Of a stretch of 64,000 bases of DNA, positions 47,395 through 55,948 are shown piece after piece. The notes beneath the pieces are model-generated. The model had not been told where the DNA came from. It ran no database searches and worked only from the letters and a program-made list of their open reading frames with translations. Both the position numbers and the translations under genes were made by a program. This stretch comes from Nitrosococcus wardiae. Lineage in GTDB: Bacteria > Pseudomonadota > Gammaproteobacteria > Nitrosococcales > Nitrosococcaceae. The stretch covers positions 2,313,659 through 2,377,658 of the forward strand of contig NZ_CP038033.1 of NCBI RefSeq assembly GCF_004421105.1. Reading direction: 5' to 3'. Positions within the stretch are counted from its first letter, which is position 1, and every line of letters begins with the position of its first letter.

Positions 47395-47487
47395 ATACCA
47401 ATTTCATGTAACTTCGCATTGTATAATGCTTAGTATAAACAATCATTTATAACCTTAATAAATTGCATCCTTTTGCTAAATTGGTAT
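47395..47487. repeat. Second small inverted-repeat element
   Basis: ATACCAATTT (47395-47404) and AAATTGGTAT (47478-47487) are perfect 10-bp inverted repeats bounding a 93-bp AT-rich segment without genes. It lies exactly where the Uma2 remnant ends. It is unrelated in sequence to the TATAGCGTTTCCC element. No second copy was seen in this window. Confidence 0.5.
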
Positions 47488-47528
47488 TAGAAGCGCTTGA
47501 GCAGGATGAGCAACTAACGAGGTGAACT

Positions 47529-48854
47529 GTGGAAAAAAAAATACCTACGGGTCCGCGTATCTATAATCTTTTCCCCTTGCTGGTGGGTTCGGTGCCTGCT
47601 TGGGAGCAGCGCCTTCCTGAAATTGCCGCCATGAAGTTTAATTGGGTCTTTCTAAACCCTTTCCAGGCACCCGGATTTTCCGGTAGCCTGTACGCCATTA
47701 AGGATTACTATCAATTGCATCCCCTGTTTCAGGGGGATCATCAGGAGCAACCGGAGCAGTTGCTTAAAGAGTTTGTCCACCAGGCCGAAAAGCAAGGGCT
47801 GGGGGTAATGATGGATTTGGTGATCAATCATACCGCCAAAGACTCGCCCTTGGTCTCTCAGCATCCGGAATGGTATCTCCATGAAGAAGACGGTTCGGTG
47901 CGCTCCCCCTTCGTGGTGGACCCGGATGATCCCCAAAACATCACGGTGTGGGGGGATTTGGCTGAGATTGATTACCAGCAACGGCCGGCCCGGAAAAGTC
48001 TCTTGGAGTATTGGAAACAGTTGGTTCGCCATTATACGCAATTGGGGTTCCATGGTTTTCGTTGCGATGCCGCCTATAAGGTCCCAGGGGAAGTTTGGGC
48101 GGAATTGATTGAGACCGCCCGGCAAGTCAATCCGGAGGTCCATTTTTTCGCCGAAACTTTGGGAGCGCCCCTCCATCAAATTGAACAGCTCCATTCTGCG
48201 GGCTTTGATTACTTTTTCAATAGCGCCAAGTGGTGGGATTTTCACGCCGATTGGCTGCTGGAGCAGTATGAGCAGTTTCGCCATATTGCCCCCTCCATCG
48301 CTTTTCCAGAAAGTCATGATACGGAGCGCTTGGCGGCGGAATGGGGGGGTGAGGAGCGGCGTTCCCGCACCTGGTATCTATTTGCCGCCTTTTTTTCAGC
48401 GGGGGTGATGTTGCCCATCGGCTATGAGTACGGTTTCCAGCGCAAGTTGCATGTAGTGGAGACTCGGCCGGAAGATTGGGAGGAACCCCTATTCGACCTG
48501 ACTTCTTTTATCGGCGCGGTCAATGCCATGAAGGCCAATACGCGGGTGTTGAACGAAGAAGGTCCCCAAAGGCGTTTCACTTCGCCCGGCCATCCCCTAG
48601 TGGGGCTATTACGCCAGTCGGAGCACACCGCTGAAAGTGCCGTCGGGCTGATTAACACGGATACCGAACACAGCCATGATTTTGGACTTGACCACTTAGG
48701 GGAAGCAATGGGTGTGGACATTGACGCCATCCAGGAAATCACGCCTCTCCATCAAGCCGATTCCCTAGCGGGGCATCAGCGGATTCGGGTCGCCCCTTTC
48801 AGTATGCGCATCTTCCATACGCTGGGGAAGAAAGAGTCCAAGCACTCTGCTTGA
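47529..48854 (+). CDS. GH13 alpha-amylase-family enzyme, GlgE-like catalytic domain
   Basis: This 441-residue (beta/alpha)8 enzyme is of glycoside hydrolase family 13. Its style (GPRIYNLFPLLVGSVPAW, FNWVFLNPFQAPGFSGSLYA) is close to the GlgE maltosyltransferase and related enzymes. Catalytic residues are visible: Asp180 in GFHGFRCDAAYKVP, Glu209 in HFFAETLG and Asp264 in FPESHDTERL, with VINH at residues 98-101. It lacks the N-terminal domain of full GlgE, so it could be a hydrolase or transferase. The start is a GTG at 47529 with GAGGTGA upstream. MITE copies flank it in inverted orientation. No signal peptide is present, so it acts on intracellular glucan. Confidence 0.85.
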   Translation: MEKKIPTGPRIYNLFPLLVGSVPAWEQRLPEIAAMKFNWVFLNPFQAPGFSGSLYAIKDYYQLHPLFQGDHQEQPEQLLKEFVHQAEKQGLGVMMDLVINHTAKDSPLVSQHPEWYLHEEDGSVRSPFVVDPDDPQNITVWGDLAEIDYQQRPARKSLLEYWKQLVRHYTQLGFHGFRCDAAYKVPGEVWAELIETARQVNPEVHFFAETLGAPLHQIEQLHSAGFDYFFNSAKWWDFHADWLLEQYEQFRHIAPSIAFPESHDTERLAAEWGGEERRSRTWYLFAAFFSAGVMLPIGYEYGFQRKLHVVETRPEDWEEPLFDLTSFIGAVNAMKANTRVLNEEGPQRRFTSPGHPLVGLLRQSEHTAESAVGLINTDTEHSHDFGLDHLGEAMGVDIDAIQEITPLHQADSLAGHQRIRVAPFSMRIFHTLGKKESKHSA

Positions 48855-49214
48855 AAAAAATGCCTGGGCAAGCAGCAGGGAGGCCTGCCGTAAACATCAC
48901 CATTTACTCCCCCGCCAGGGGGAGGGGAGAAAGCAGCGGCGTTAAAAAATCGGGGCGGTTTATAGCGTTTCCCGAATAAATGAGATATGAATATCGACCT
49001 AGCATGACCTTAATTTTCAATCTAACCGCATCTCTCCTATAAGGGAAACGCTATAGTCCTCCTCTACCAGGAGAAAGGGAGTTTGTCTGATGGTACGGCG
49101 CTGGTGCCCGTCGAGTCCTCTCCCACCAGAGAGAAGGGGGGCTTAGGGAACTATGGGGGGCTGGATAATCCGTCCCTGGTGTAGTGCATTGAAGGGGGGA
49201 CGGAACGGTTACCT
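48855..49214. other. Intergenic region with MITE copy 2 and palindromic repeats
   Basis: The 360-bp gap between the GH13 and the first GH15 gene holds the second MITE (48961-49055). Around it lie several C-rich/G-rich palindromic runs (CTCCCCCGCCAGGGGGAG near 48908 and CTCTCCCACCAGAGAG near 49115). These resemble the common intergenic repeats that read CCCTCTCCC-N-GGGAGAGGG. No gene is seen. Confidence 0.55.
48961..49055 (+). repeat. MITE-like element, copy 2
   Basis: The 95-bp element is bounded by TATAGCGTTTCCC (48961-48973) and the complement GGGAAACGCTATA (49043-49055). It matches copy 1 in reverse orientation, with about 8 differences including one 1-bp indel. Internal landmarks GATATGAATATCGACCTAGC and CATCTCTCCT are shared. 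It has no coding capacity. The two copies flank the Uma2 remnant and the GH13 gene as an inverted pair. Confidence 0.85.
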
Positions 49215-51032
49215 ATGAGCCAATTACCCATCGCTGACTATGCTTTGATTTCCGATTGCCACTCCAGTGGATTGATTAGCCGGAGGGGGTCGGTGGATTG
49301 GCTCTGTTTTCCTCGCTTTGATTCCCCTTCCATCTTCACCCGTTTGCTGGATGAAACCGGCGGCCACTGGTCTCTCCGGCCTACTTCGGAGGCGACGATC
49401 ACTCGGCGATATTTGGAAGGCAGCCTAGTCCTTCGAACCACCTTTCGGACTCCCACCGGCACGGCGGTGCTGCTGGATACCCTGGCCGTGGGGCCCAATC
49501 TGGACGGCCATCATCTGGGGGCTGAAGTTCCCCATGGCTTGCTTCGGCGGGTACGTTGCACCCATGGAAAGGTGGAATTTAAAGTCGAATATGCCCCCCG
49601 CCCGGAGTATGGTTTGGTGCTGCCCCAACTACGACAGGTGGATGGGGGAGTGTTAGCCCGAGGAGGGGCGGTGGTGTTGCTGTTGTCCTCCACGGTACCC
49701 TTGAAAATTAGTGGTTCCACGGCCCGGGGACGGTTTCGGCTCGATGCGGGCCAGGCCTTAGAGTTTTCCTTACAATATCGCTCCAGTTCTGAACCGCCCC
49801 CGACGCCGTGGGTGCCCCATCGCATCACCCATCAATTGGAGCAGACTGTTCGGGCTTGGCGGAGTTGGTCAAAACTGCACCAAAATTATCAGGGGCCGTG
49901 GAAAGCCTTGGTTCAACACAGCGGCCGGGTGCTTCAGGCTTTAACCTATTATCCCACGGGGGCCATTATCGCCGCCCCTACCACCTCCTTGCCGGAAGTG
50001 GTAGGGGGAACCCGGAACTGGGACTACCGTTATAGCTGGGTGCGGGATGCCAGTCTGACCCTAGATGCCCTTTGGATCGCCGCCTGTCCCGATGAGTCCC
50101 ATAAATTTTTTGATTTTATGGCGGCCTCCGCCCTGACCCAAGTTCAGCGGGGAGTGGATATGCAGATTATGTTTGGCGTAGGGGGAGAACATGATCTCAG
50201 TGAGCGGGAGCTCTCCCATCTATCGGGCTGGCAGGGGAGCTCTCCGGTGCGGATAGGTAACGGCGCCTGGGACCAGCGCCAGCTGGATGTTTATGGTGAG
50301 TTGTTGAATGCGGCCTATCGGCTGCGAGACTATTTTCCCCATCTTGAGGAGACCCGGCAATTTCTGGCCCAGGTGGCGGACACGGCCGCCTGCCGTTGGC
50401 GGGAGCCCGATCAGGGAATTTGGGAAGTGCGCGGCCCACCCCAGCATTTTCTTTACTCCAAGCTCATGTGTTGGGTCGCCCTGGACCGGGCCATTGCCCT
50501 GGCGGATCTCTTGCAAGCTTCCCACCGGGTGGAATATTGGCAAGAGATGCGGGCAAGTATTCGCCAGGCGATTCTTACCCAGGGATGGAATGGGCAAAGG
50601 GGGGCCTTTACCCAAGCCTTTGGCAGCGATGTTCTTGATGCCGCCAGTTTAATGATGCCCATTGTGGGTTTCCTGCCGGCGGATGATCCCCAAATGCTGA
50701 GCACCATGGATGCTATTGAAGCCCATCTGACTGATCAGCATGGTCTGGTGTACCGGTACCGAACCGAGGATGGGTTGGAAGGAGAGGAGGGGACCTTTCT
50801 TATCTGCACTTTCTGGCTGGCCCACGCAGTGGCATTGGCGGGACAAGTGGACCGGGCCAAAAAGGTTTTTTCCCGGGCCATTGCTTTTACCAATGACCTG
50901 GGCCTGCTCGCGGAAGAAGTGGACCCCAAGAGTGGGGAATTGCTCGGTAATTTTCCCCAGGCCTTTAGCCATATTGGCCTTATTAACGCCGCTTGGGCCA
51001 TTGCTCAAACGGAACGGGGCCTTGTAGGGTAA
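49215..51032 (+). CDS. GH15 glucoamylase/trehalase-type glycoside hydrolase
   Basis: This 605-residue GH15 protein has an N-terminal beta-sandwich domain (IADYALISDCHSSGLISRRG, DWLCFPRFDSPSIFTRLLD) and a C-terminal (alpha/alpha)6 barrel. Key motifs are AAPTTSLPEVVGGTRNWDYR followed by YSWVRDASLTLDALW, then WREPDQGIWEVRGPPQHF with the likely general-acid Glu, then GLLAEEVDPKSGELLGNFPQ with the likely base Glu. The family includes glucoamylases, glucodextranases and the trehalases of mycobacteria, so the substrate is either a glucan or trehalose. It lacks a signal peptide. A second, frameshifted paralogue is at 52747. Confidence 0.88.
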   Translation: MSQLPIADYALISDCHSSGLISRRGSVDWLCFPRFDSPSIFTRLLDETGGHWSLRPTSEATITRRYLEGSLVLRTTFRTPTGTAVLLDTLAVGPNLDGHHLGAEVPHGLLRRVRCTHGKVEFKVEYAPRPEYGLVLPQLRQVDGGVLARGGAVVLLLSSTVPLKISGSTARGRFRLDAGQALEFSLQYRSSSEPPPTPWVPHRITHQLEQTVRAWRSWSKLHQNYQGPWKALVQHSGRVLQALTYYPTGAIIAAPTTSLPEVVGGTRNWDYRYSWVRDASLTLDALWIAACPDESHKFFDFMAASALTQVQRGVDMQIMFGVGGEHDLSERELSHLSGWQGSSPVRIGNGAWDQRQLDVYGELLNAAYRLRDYFPHLEETRQFLAQVADTAACRWREPDQGIWEVRGPPQHFLYSKLMCWVALDRAIALADLLQASHRVEYWQEMRASIRQAILTQGWNGQRGAFTQAFGSDVLDAASLMMPIVGFLPADDPQMLSTMDAIEAHLTDQHGLVYRYRTEDGLEGEEGTFLICTFWLAHAVALAGQVDRAKKVFSRAIAFTNDLGLLAEEVDPKSGELLGNFPQAFSHIGLINAAWAIAQTERGLVG

Positions 51033-51040
51033 GGGGCGCT

Positions 51041-51101
51041 GGATTTTTCACCATCAAGACACAAGGGACACCCAGTGACTTTGTGGTGATCTCATGAATT
51101 A
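51041..51101 (-). repeat. Dispersed repeat, copy B
   Basis: In reverse orientation to copy A at 25443-25512, it starts TAATTCATGAGATCACCACA and ends TGTCTTGATGGTGAAAAATC. Both ends match copy A, while the middle differs. It lies between the convergent GH15 and gnd genes. Confidence 0.5.
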
Positions 51102-51130
51102 TGCAGGCTAGGGGAGTAAGGCTCCATGGT

Positions 51131-52573
51131 TTATTTTTTACCCCATTCTAGGTGAAAGTTTCCTTCCCGGTCGATACGCTGGAAGGTATGGGCGCCAAAA
51201 TAATCCCGCTGGGCTTGCAGTAAATTGGCGGGGAGCCAGGAGCTACGGTAGCTATCGTAGTAGCCCAGCGCAGCCATAAGGCCTGGCACGGGGAGTCCCC
51301 AGCAGGCTGTCGCCTGGACCACTGCTCGAAGCCCCTCCTGGGTACGGGTAAGGGCGGCTCCGTAATCGCTGTCAAGAAGGGGATTGATGAGATCCGGATT
51401 GCGCTGGTAAACAGCGCGCAAGTCTTCCAGCAGTTGGGAGCGGATAATGCAGCCCCCGCGCCAGATGGAGGCAACAAGTTCTAAGGAAAGACAGTAGTCA
51501 TAATGCTGATTTGCCGCCTGCAATAGATGCATGCCCTGGGTGTAGGTCAATTGCATCGCCCCTTGGAGGGCATGGCCTAAGTGGGTAAGAAAAGTCTCTT
51601 GATCAATGGGCGCCAACTCGATAGGCCCTCCTAGTTGTTGGCTGGCCTGCTGGCGTTGGGCTTTTGCCGCTGACAGTACCCGCTGGGTGACGGCGGCATT
51701 GATGAGAGGAGTAGGGACTTGGAGGGCCAGGCTTTCCTGGGAGGTCCATTGGCCAGTGCCTTTCTGGTGGGCGGAATCGAGAATTTTGCACAGCAAGTAA
51801 CCTTCCCCCAGGGGGTCCTGTTGTCCTAGGATGTCCACCGTGATTTCCAGGAGAAAGCCTCCCATGGGCCCCTGGGCCCAGTGGCCATAAATAGCACCCA
51901 TTTCCTCTTGGCTAAGGCCCAATCCCCGGTGCATAAGATCATAGCTTTCGGCAATCAGCTGCATCAGGCCATACTCAATGCCGTTATGGACCATTTTCAC
52001 GTAGTGGCCGACGGAGCCTTGCCCCAGCCAGCCGACACAGGGTTCTCTTTTTACTTTAGCCGCAGCGGCTTCTAGTAACGGACGAAGCCGTTCCCAAGCC
52101 GCCGGATCGCCTCCCGGCATTAAACTGGGGCCGTGGCGGGCACCGGCTTCGCCGCCGGACACTCCCATCCCCACAAAGTGGATATTTTGTTCCGTCAGTG
52201 TCTGCAGGCGGCGCTCGGTGTCCCGAAAATGGGAATTTCCCCCGTCAATCAGGATATCGCCCTGATCGAGGTGGGGGGAAAGTGCCTCAGTGACTGTATC
52301 CACCGCTGCCCCGGCGGGAACCAACATGAGGATGGCCCGGGGCCGGCGCAAGGCGGCTATGAAGGGAACGATATCACTATAGGCTTTGATCCGCTCAGGC
52401 TCCGAAAGCTGTTCTTGGGCGGCGTCGGTGAGTCGGATTCCTTTACCGGGATCCTGGTCGTAACCGCTGACGGTAAAGCCATGTTCGGCGATGTTCAGTC
52501 CCAAGTTGGCACCCATCACGCCAAGACCGATGAGTCCAATGTCCGCTGACGCTGGTGATTTTGGATCGGTCAT
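51131..52573 (-). CDS. gnd: 6-phosphogluconate dehydrogenase, decarboxylating
   Basis: Gnd oxidises 6-phosphogluconate to ribulose 5-phosphate with NADP+, the last oxidative step of the pentose phosphate pathway. The N-terminal Rossmann motif is IGLIGLGVMGANLGLNIAEH. GVSGGEAGARHGPSLMPGG and KMVHNGIEYGLMQLIAESYD are substrate- and catalysis-site signatures, with Lys and Asn. DQKGTGQWTS-type sequence (HQKGTGQWTSQESL) and RGGCIIRS follow. Length is 480 residues, the long form. The start is ATG 52573 with AGGAGAAGAATA upstream; the frame opens at 52591. With transaldolase nearby, it forms the carbon exit for glucose from the glucan enzymes. Confidence 0.95.
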   Translation of the reverse strand: MTDPKSPASADIGLIGLGVMGANLGLNIAEHGFTVSGYDQDPGKGIRLTDAAQEQLSEPERIKAYSDIVPFIAALRRPRAILMLVPAGAAVDTVTEALSPHLDQGDILIDGGNSHFRDTERRLQTLTEQNIHFVGMGVSGGEAGARHGPSLMPGGDPAAWERLRPLLEAAAAKVKREPCVGWLGQGSVGHYVKMVHNGIEYGLMQLIAESYDLMHRGLGLSQEEMGAIYGHWAQGPMGGFLLEITVDILGQQDPLGEGYLLCKILDSAHQKGTGQWTSQESLALQVPTPLINAAVTQRVLSAAKAQRQQASQQLGGPIELAPIDQETFLTHLGHALQGAMQLTYTQGMHLLQAANQHYDYCLSLELVASIWRGGCIIRSQLLEDLRAVYQRNPDLINPLLDSDYGAALTRTQEGLRAVVQATACWGLPVPGLMAALGYYDSYRSSWLPANLLQAQRDYFGAHTFQRIDREGNFHLEWGKK

Positions 52574-52746
52574 TATTCTTCTCCTGTTCACTTATGAATT
52601 ATTCTAGATTAAGTAGGGAAGGCTATGAGTAGCTTATCCCAGATAACTTGACTAGGCTTTTAGCCAAATAGAGGCAGCTTCTCTTCTAAGAGTGTTAACC
52701 ACCCCGACCTGAGCGGCGGGCTTCCCGTCCATACTATGAAGGATAA

Positions 52747-54599
52747 ATGCCTTTGAAGGATAAATACCCTCCCCTTAGCGACTATGGTCATATTGCCGAC
52801 TGCCATTCCTCAGCACTGGTTTCCAAATCCGGTTCTATCGATTGGTGCTGTATGCCAAGAATTGATTCTCCCAGTTGTTTTGGTCGCCTCCTAGGCTGGG
52901 AGCAAGGCGGGTACTGCCAAATTGTGCCCCTAGATCCTTATGAAATCTCCCGCCGTTATCTTCCCCAGACGTTGATTCTTGAAACCACCTTTCGAACTCA
53001 GGCAGGGGAAGCTCGCCTTTTAGATGGTTTCACCATGAGAGAAGGGGGAGAACATCATCCTCACCGGCAGATCTTAAGGGTAGTTACCGGTATAAAAGGG
53101 CGGTTGAGATTCCGGGTTGAGATTGCACCGCGTTTTGATTACGGCGCTATTAAACCTTGGATCCGACGGCATTGTGAAGATTGCCAAGGGGAACATTACA
53201 TCGCCATCGGTGGCAGTGATGGTTTGCTGATTTCCGGCAATTTCCCCCTGACAATGAAACATCGTCATGAGCTGGTAGCCACCTGTGTGGTGGAAGAGGG
53301 ACAGCGAGCGTATCTTTCGCTCCTTTATCGACTCCCGGAAGACCTCGATGAAGGCCGGGTGGATATCCCCCCTATTGAGCTTCTGGAGCTGCGTTTGGAG
53401 GAAACCATCCAATGGTGGCGTACCTGGTCTTTCCGGGCCCAGTTCAAGGGCCTCTATGCCGAACAAGCGCAGCGCTCAGCTTTGGTTCTCAAAGGCCTTT
53501 GCAATGCCCCTACGGGGGCTATCGCAGCAGCACCGACCACCTCTCTTCCCGAGGTGACTGGGGGAGAGCGGAACTGGGATTATCGTTTTACTTGGATTCG
53601 TGATTCCACCTTTACAGTAAGGTCATTGGCAGAGCTAGGATATGTCAAGGAGGCGGATGGCTTTCGCCGTTTTATTGAGCGCACTGCAGCAGGGAGCGCA
53701 GAGGAGATTCAGATTTTATTTGGGATTGGGGGAGAGCGTCGTTTGCATGAGCATGAAATCAAAGAATTGCCGGGGTATCGGGGGGCAAAGCCGGTGCGCC
53801 AAGGCAATGCGGCAGAAGGGCAGTTGCAGTTGGATGTCTATGGAGAGCTGCTTGAACTGGCATGGCGTTGGTATCAGCGGGGGCATATGCCAGATGAAGA
53901 TTATTGGGAATTCCTGGTGGAGCTAGTGAATGCAGCTGCTGAACGCTGGAGGGAGCCAGATCAAGGTTTGTGGGAGATGCGAGGTGCGCCCCGCCATTTC
54001 GTCCAATCCAAGGTCATGTGTTGGGCGGCGCTGGACCGAGGAATCAAATTGGCACAGGAACTTGGCAATCATGCGCCGGTGGCGTGGTGGGAGCAGGAAC
54101 GGGCAGCGATCCGCCGGGCCGTAGAGGAAAAGGGCTATGATCCTCGGGATGGTGTTTTTATCCAGGCCTTTGATTATTTTGAAATGGATGCAGGATTGCT
54201 GTTGCTCCCTCTGGTAGGATTCGTGGATTATCAGGACGAGCGTATGGTACGGACGACTGACGCTATTTGGAAGGCATTAGGGGAAGAGGGCCTGCTGTGC
54301 GTCGCTACCGGGCAAATAACGATGCTCTGGAGGGCAAAGAGGGCGTGTTTCTGGCCTGCTCGTTTTGGCTGGTAGAGTGCTTAGCTTATCAAGGTCGCCT
54401 TGAGGAGGCCCATGAGCTGTTCAAGCGGGTTGTTGCGATGGGCAATGATCTTGGCTTATATTCGGAAGAATACGACACCGAAAGAGAAGAGATGTTGGGC
54501 AATTTCCCTCAAGGCCTGATCCATCTTTCTCTTATTGCCGCTGTAATGGCCTTGAAAGAGATGGCAGGAGGAGAAAAGGTCAGGATGTCATCAGGCTGA
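52747..54599 (+). pseudogene. Second GH15 glycoside hydrolase, single frameshift near the 3' end
   Basis: The 542-codon frame reads YPPLSDYGHIADCHSSALVS and SKSGSIDWCCMPRIDSPSCF, through AAPTTSLPEVTGGERNWDYR and EPDQGLWEMRGAPRHF, to KALGEEGLLC, where it goes out of frame. The rest of the protein is in another frame: RRYRANNDALEGKEGVFLAC, then GNDLGLYSEEYDTEREEMLG and NFPQGLIHLSLIAA. Restoring one base near 54300 (GLL followed by VRRYR) gives one continuous 617-residue GH15 protein. It is about as close to the copy at 49215 as distant paralogues. The lost part holds the second catalytic Glu, so the gene is inactive unless the shift is a sequence error or is recoded. Confidence 0.85.
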
Positions 54600-54601
54600 T
54601 A

Positions 54602-55873
54602 TTAAAATCCTCGTAATTCAATGGCCCGTTTCACCCGTTTAGTGGCAATTACGTAGGCGGCTTCCCGGTAAGAGAGGTTGTCTTCTACTGCCCTTTTTCG
54701 CACTTCCTCCCAAGCCTTTTGCAGGGTTTTCTCTAACCTTTGGTGCACTGTTTCTTGTTCCCAGCGATAGCGCTGTAAATTTTGCACCCATTCAAAATAA
54801 GATACGGTGACGCCGCCGGCATTAGCCAAAATATCAGGTACCACAGGGATCCCCCGATCTTTAAAAATTTCAGCCGCCCCGCAGGTTGTGGGCAGGTTAG
54901 CCCCTTCCACAATTAGGCGGGCTTTGACTTGGTCGACATTTTTTTCGTGTAATACCCCTTCTACTGCTGCCGGTATCAGAATGTCTACATCCAGGGTCAG
55001 CAACTCTTCATTGCCGATGGATTCCCCTTTTCCGTCTAGCTCCGTGACAGAAGCAGATTTTCCCGCGGCGGTTTTGGAATCAATAAGGCTTTTGATAGGG
55101 AGGCCATTGCCGTTGTAGAGGCCTCCCCGGATATCGCTGATGGCCACCACTTGGGCTCCCTTTTCGGCAAGGAAACGGGCAATGTGGCTGCCGACATTGC
55201 CAAAGCCTTGGATGGCTACTGTCGCGCCATCAAGGGGAAAACCCCTCGCTTGCATAGCCCAGGCGGTGATCAGGGCTAAGCCACGGCCAGTAGCTTCGGT
55301 ACGGCCATAGGAACCCCCAAGACCCACGGGTTTACCTGTGACCACAGCCGGTTCATTGCCATGTCCTTGGGAGTAAGCATCATAGAGCCAGGCCATGATT
55401 TGCTCATCCGTGCCCATCCCTGGTGCCGGGATATCTTGAGTCGGTCCCACTAAAGGGCCCAATTTAATCATAAAGCGCTTGGTCAGAGTCTCCAGTTCTA
55501 GGGGGGAGAGGGTGTTAGGATCGCAATCGATACCCCCTTTAGCGCCGCCAAACGGGATATCTACCAGTGCCGTTTTCCAGGTCATGATAGAAGCAAGGGC
55601 GCGAAATTGTTCCCAATCCACATGGGGGCGGTAACGGATTCCCCCTTTAAAGGGACCACGACTGCGATGGTGTTGGACCCGGTAGCCATGGAATACAGCT
55701 AATGATCCGTTTTCCCGCACTAAAGGTAATTCGAATTTTACTTCCCGATAAGAAGCCTGGAGAAGATGATTCATCTCTTCATTAGCACCAATCCGTTGCA
55801 GGGCTTGGGCAAGATAACTTTCCAGACATTGCTGGGGATTATGACCGCTGGTTGGATTCACCACCCTAGACAC
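54602..55873 (-). CDS. gdhA: Glutamate (Glu/Leu/Phe/Val) dehydrogenase
   Basis: This 423-residue NAD(P)-dependent dehydrogenase is of the ~420-residue bacterial/archaeal hexameric type. Motifs are GPFKGGIRYRPHVDWEQFRA with the substrate lysine, FGGAKGGIDCDPNTLSPLEL with the catalytic lysine, APGMGTDEQIMAWLYDAYSQ and the nucleotide fold AIQGFGNVGSHIARFLAEKG. It interconverts 2-oxoglutarate plus ammonia with glutamate. Whether it serves assimilation or catabolism cannot be told from sequence. Only 2 bp separate its stop from the GH15 pseudogene end. It is transcribed towards that gene. Confidence 0.94.
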   Translation of the reverse strand: MSRVVNPTSGHNPQQCLESYLAQALQRIGANEEMNHLLQASYREVKFELPLVRENGSLAVFHGYRVQHHRSRGPFKGGIRYRPHVDWEQFRALASIMTWKTALVDIPFGGAKGGIDCDPNTLSPLELETLTKRFMIKLGPLVGPTQDIPAPGMGTDEQIMAWLYDAYSQGHGNEPAVVTGKPVGLGGSYGRTEATGRGLALITAWAMQARGFPLDGATVAIQGFGNVGSHIARFLAEKGAQVVAISDIRGGLYNGNGLPIKSLIDSKTAAGKSASVTELDGKGESIGNEELLTLDVDILIPAAVEGVLHEKNVDQVKARLIVEGANLPTTCGAAEIFKDRGIPVVPDILANAGGVTVSYFEWVQNLQRYRWEQETVHQRLEKTLQKAWEEVRKRAVEDNLSYREAAYVIATKRVKRAIELRGF

Positions 55874-55948
55874 CCCTCTCTTGATTTAGAACTCAAAATT
55901 TATCTTGTCCAGATTGAGCCGAAATGCCAGGCAGGGATAGGCGGCTGC

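Noticed and set aside
52690-52735. GC-rich hairpin-like sequence (CACCCCGACCTGAGCGGCGGGCTTCCC) start region before the second GH15 gene, shown here by position only: resembles ends of IS200/IS605 elements.
   Set aside because: The stem is imperfect and no transposase remnant is near. It may be chance or a promoter-region hairpin.
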